64,000 nucleotides of DNA from the NCBI GenBank assembly GCA_965220245.1, contig CBDCPI010000014.1, positions 186,001-250,000 of the forward strand. Direction: 5' to 3'. Made by a program: the position numbers and the translations under genes. Each line of letters begins with the position of its first letter. The first letter of the stretch is position 1. Origin of the DNA: CBDCPI01 sp965220245 (lineage in GTDB: Bacteria > Chloroflexota > Dehalococcoidia > Lucifugimonadales > UBA3495). The notes beneath the pieces were generated by a model. That model saw nothing but the letters and a program-made list of their open reading frames with translations, did not search any database and was not told where the DNA came from. This document shows positions 60,796 to 64,000 of the stretch, piece by piece.

Positions 60796-62560
60796 ATGAA
60801 AAGGCCCTTAATTCTTAGGAACTCCATACCCACCGGCGTGTTAACCGGGGCAGTTGCCCTGGTATTTGTCGGCATACTGCTGACGTTAGCATTAATACCC
60901 GCCGTAACCCCCGCATCGGTATACGGAGAGTCGCCGGAGCCGCCCGGCCAAGCGGACACTCCCAACGAGGACGGCAAAGACCAGACTCCGCCCGGCGAAA
61001 CCAAGACGCCGCCGGCGCAACCGGTCCAATTCCCGCTGGTCGCCACCGGCTATACCTTTACGCAGGACGAGGACATCGGCACGAAGATTCTGCCCGAGGC
61101 CGAGGGCGGCGCCGGCGGGTTCAGCTACAGCCTGTCGCCGGGCCTCCCCGAAGGGCTGTCCTTCGACCCGGCCAGCCGCGCCCTAACCGGCGCGCCGGCC
61201 GCGGCCGGGGACTTCCCGATGACCTACACCGCCACCGACGCCGACGGCCTCACGGGCACGGCGAAGTTCAACATTACGGGGGATAGAGGTTTCACCGCGG
61301 CGCTCGCCACGGCAAGCGCCGCGCCCGTTTTCGGAAGCGGACCCACGACGCGCTCGGTGGCCGAGAACTCCCCGGCGGGCACCGCCGTCGGCGACCCGGT
61401 TACCGCGACGTATGCTGGAAGCGACACGCTGACCTACTCCCTGTCCGGCTCTGACAAATTCTCCGTAGACTCCGCCACCGGCCAGATCAGGGTGGCCGAG
61501 GGCGCGCTGCTGGACTACGATACCACCCAGTCTTACACCGTGACCGTGAGCGTCACCGACGGCGTGGACTCCGACGGCAACGACGACACCACTGCCGATG
61601 ACACGATAACCGTCACCATCAGCGTGACCAAAGAATATAGGCCCCCCGGCAAGCCCGACGCCCCCACAGTGGCACCGTCGTCAACCCACCCCAAGACCGC
61701 GTTGGACGTAAGCTGGACGGCCCCAGACAACACCGGGCTCCCGGCCATCACCCACTACAACTTGCGCTATGGGGAGCAGGGGACTGATTTCTCTAGTTGG
61801 TCTTCCCAACGAATCTCTGGGGGCGCCACCAGCGCCACCATCAGCGACCTGCTGCCCGGCACCACTTACGAGGTGAAGGTGCAGGCTGTCGGTGAGACCA
61901 CCGGCTCCTGGTCGGATGCAGGCTCCGGCACAACGGAGAAGAGTCCCCCTCCCGAATTCGGCGGCACCCATATAGGGCGCTCGGTGGCCGAGAACTCCCC
62001 GGCGGGCACGGACGTCGGCAGACCGGTTGACGCGGACTATCACGGAGCCGCCACGCTGACCTATTCCCTGTCCGGCTCCGACAAATTCGTCGTAGACTCC
62101 GCCACCGGCCAGATCAGGGTGGCCCAAGGCGCGGCCCTGGACTACGAGACCACCCGGTCCTACGACGTGACGATGAGCGTCACCGACGGCATGGACGCCG
62201 ACGGCAACTCCGAGGACAACCCCGCTGCCGATAGCACGATAATCGTCAACATCAGGTTGTCCAACGTGGCTGAGGCGACAATCGCCATCACTGGTCCGGA
62301 GGGGCCGCTGACCACTTTGGGCCGGTTCCAGCTTACGTTCCTTCTCCATTTTGAGGATGGGATAGAGTGGAAGGATAACGACAATGTCACTATCGGCTGG
62401 ATAAATGCCCGTACTGCCGGAGTTAGCATAACGCAGCTCTCCGACGGCTGGAGGGAAGAGCACAATGTCATTCCCCAAAGGCCGGGAGGCGATACGGGAA
62501 CGGGGATGTTCACCACGTCGGCTGGAGCGAACTGGGGGAGGGCGCTGCGAGGGCTTCCTG
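60796..62560 (+). CDS. Modular surface protein, N-terminal part
   Basis: A continuous frame (formally to 62652) whose homology shifts at a five-G run near 62540. The signal segment is VALVFVGILLTLALIPAVTP. A Pro/Asp linker follows, then a He_PIG Ig repeat (GGFSYSLSPGLPEGLSFDP), a cadherin-like repeat (SVAENSPAGTAVGDPV; TGQIRVAEGALLDYDTTQSY), an Fn3 domain (KPDAPTVAPSS; PGTTYEVKVQAVGE) and a second cadherin repeat, then an Ig-like region. It resembles the gene at 16-24 kb in domain types but is a separate locus on the other strand. Probably adhesion or biofilm. Confidence 0.75.
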
Positions 62561-62564
62561 GTCA

Positions 62565-63035
62565 GTGCAGGTGGACCCGGACCCGCCGGAAGTGGACATC
62601 AGCGGACCGGCGGAGACGCAGAACGGCCCGTTCGAAGTCGTGTTCTCCATGAGCGAGGATGTGGTCAGGTTCGAGCAGAGCGACATCACGGTGACCAACG
62701 GCTCGGTGACCTCCTTCTCCGGGTCTAAGCGGAGTTTCACCGCCCGGATTACGCCCTCGGCCAGCGGGCAGGTGACCGTGGAGGCGCCTGCGGGGGCGCT
62801 CCAAGACGGAGTGGGCCACCCCAACGCGGCGGCGCAGTACTCGGTTGAGGCGGACTTGGACGCGCCGACGGTTGCTATCGGGGGCGTGCCGTCGATGATA
62901 TACAGCCCGGACCCGTTTACCGTGACCTTCGACTTCTCGGAAGACGTGACCGGGTTCGAGGCGGCGGACATCACGGTGGAAAACGGGACCCTGGGCACGC
63001 TGACGGGAAGCGGAGCGTCCTACTCGGCCCGGTGA
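62565..63035 (+). CDS. Modular surface protein, continuation after first frameshift
   Basis: Reads VDPDPPEVDISGPAE and two bacterial Ig-like repeats (VFSMSEDVVRFEQSDITVTN; VTFDFSEDVTGFEAADITVE). A missing G in the preceding G run would join it to the frame above (NWGEGAARASWSVQV). It closes at a TGA at 63033-63035 where a G appears to be missing (GCCCGG TGA); adding one restores the next frame. Not a separate gene. Confidence 0.6.
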   Translation: MQVDPDPPEVDISGPAETQNGPFEVVFSMSEDVVRFEQSDITVTNGSVTSFSGSKRSFTARITPSASGQVTVEAPAGALQDGVGHPNAAAQYSVEADLDAPTVAIGGVPSMIYSPDPFTVTFDFSEDVTGFEAADITVENGTLGTLTGSGASYSAR

Positions 63036-64000
63036 CGCCGGACGCCGTCGGAGACCTGACCGTGACGGTGGCGGCGGACGCGGCGCAGGACGCGGCGGGC
63101 AACACCGGGCCAGCGGCGCCGGTGTCGCAGACGGCGGTATTCAGCACGACGGGAATCTCGATTACCGGTCCGGAGGGGCCTTTAACTACAGCCGGACCGT
63201 TCGAAATTCGGATTACCTACTGGGGCATCCCCGGCAGCGGCCCCGGCGCGGGGAATCTCTCTTACCGGTACACGAATAGCCGCGTCACCGGCGAACCTAC
63301 TCGGGGCGAGGGTGATGTTCAGACCGTGGCACTGACACCGGTGTCACCGTCATACAGGGACCAGTCGGGGCGCACGGAGAAATATAGCGTGAGGGTGAAT
63401 ATAACCTGGCGGGATGGCGAGTCGCTGGTCGAAGCGGCGTGGGCGGTGGAAGTGGACCCGGACCCGCCAACAGTCAGTATCTCCGGGCCGACGGAGCCGC
63501 AGAGCAGGCCCTTCGCAGTGACCATCGAATTCTCGGAAAACGTGACCGGGTTCGAAGCGGCGGACATCCCGGTGACCAACGCAACGGCATCCCTCAATTC
63601 AGTGGCAGAGGACTATTACGTCCTCACCGTCACACCCGCCGCGAGCGGCCCGGTGACGGCGGACGTGCCCGCGGGTGTCGTCCATGACGAAGCGGGCCAC
63701 CCCAACGAGGCCGCGCCGCAGTACTCGGTGCCGGCGGACCTGACGCTGAACGACCCTCCCCAGCTCCCGGGTGATGGCCTAGTCCGCGAGATACCCGAGA
63801 ACTCGCCGGCCGGCAGCCCCGTCGGCGACCCGGTTGCCGCAGAAAACCCGGGGGGCGACTCGCTGACCTACTCGATGTCCGGATCCGCTGCCTTCGTCAT
63901 CGACCCCGCCACCGGCCAGATTAGCGTGGCCGAGGGCACAGTGCTGGACTACGAGACCACCCAGTCCTACACCGTGACCGTGAGCGTTACCGACGGCAGG
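63032..64000 (+). CDS. Modular surface protein, continuation running off the window
   Basis: Translating from GTG 63032 gives 323 codons with no stop up to base 64000: TPDAVGDLTVTVAADAAQD (end of an Ig-like repeat), ISITGPEGPLTTAGPFEIRI, VSISGPTEPQSRPFAVTIEF (another Ig-like repeat) and the start of a cadherin-like repeat (EIPENSPAGSPVGDPVA; TGQISVAEGTVLDYETTQSY). The C-terminus and anchor are outside the window. Confidence 0.65.
   Translation, partial: MTPDAVGDLTVTVAADAAQDAAGNTGPAAPVSQTAVFSTTGISITGPEGPLTTAGPFEIRITYWGIPGSGPGAGNLSYRYTNSRVTGEPTRGEGDVQTVALTPVSPSYRDQSGRTEKYSVRVNITWRDGESLVEAAWAVEVDPDPPTVSISGPTEPQSRPFAVTIEFSENVTGFEAADIPVTNATASLNSVAEDYYVLTVTPAASGPVTADVPAGVVHDEAGHPNEAAPQYSVPADLTLNDPPQLPGDGLVREIPENSPAGSPVGDPVAAENPGGDSLTYSMSGSAAFVIDPATGQISVAEGTVLDYETTQSYTVTVSVTDGR

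Overview
This window looks like a chromosomal segment from a GC-rich bacterium, probably a member of the Chloroflexota (Dehalococcoidia/SAR202-like). That is inference from gene content: a bifunctional phosphoglucose/phosphomannose isomerase, a YvcK protein with an N-terminal membrane segment, a DUF1015 protein, a NIPSNAP protein next to an enolase-superfamily enzyme, and many degenerate dispersed repeats. No rRNA, tRNA or CRISPR array was recognised.

Layout. 1-3.1 kb: IS5-type and IS66 transposases with a broken HEPN gene and a VOC-fold enzyme. 3.2-12.4 kb (mostly minus strand): a type III-like restriction-modification operon, Res (8524-11709) and Mod (3178-6480), with three PIN-domain toxin genes between them and an XRE regulator upstream. 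Mod is cut into three ORFs by short AGTGGCCAGTGG-type palindromic inserts and also carries a ~440 bp insert encoding a four-helix-bundle (IVP/S23-like) protein. 12.45-12.9 kb: a decayed bacterial HORMA gene. 13-15.8 kb: MscS channel, Sir2 deacetylase, Pcm. 16-26.3 kb: a very large modular surface protein (GLUG, cadherin-like, Fn3 and Calx-beta repeats, C-terminal anchor) and a truncated paralogue fused to an ISAs1 remnant. 26.4-38.2 kb: lipoprotein, a nest of palindromic repeats, glutamine synthetase, oxidoreductase, secreted metallopeptidase, then the housekeeping genes pth, ligA, pgi/pmi and yvcK. 38.2-47.5 kb: lipoprotein, argB and argJ separated by a complete IS4-like element, HEPN and MNT-HEPN genes, DUF1015. 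47.5-54.7 kb: coiled-coil protein, class V aminotransferase, methyltransferase, PcrA/UvrD helicase, zinc alcohol dehydrogenase, GNAT. 54.8-57.7 kb: a tight three-gene operon of Dam-type methylase, ParB-like protein and a putative PD-(D/E)XK nuclease, which is the best candidate for an undescribed defence module. 58-60.5 kb: NIPSNAP, enolase-superfamily enzyme, and a MarR regulator whose upstream region has a -10 box directly abutting a 14-C tract. 60.8-64 kb: start of another modular surface protein that runs off the window.

Several genes carry single-base frameshifts, often in G or C runs (HEPN, IS66, HORMA, both surface proteins, ISAs1). Some may be sequencing or assembly errors rather than real decay, because long housekeeping ORFs are intact. 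Two independent mobility themes stand out. One is IS elements inserting into, or decaying inside, dispersed palindromic repeats. The other is a family of short inverted-repeat inserts concentrated in one methyltransferase gene together with an IVP-coding element whose ends have similar sequence.
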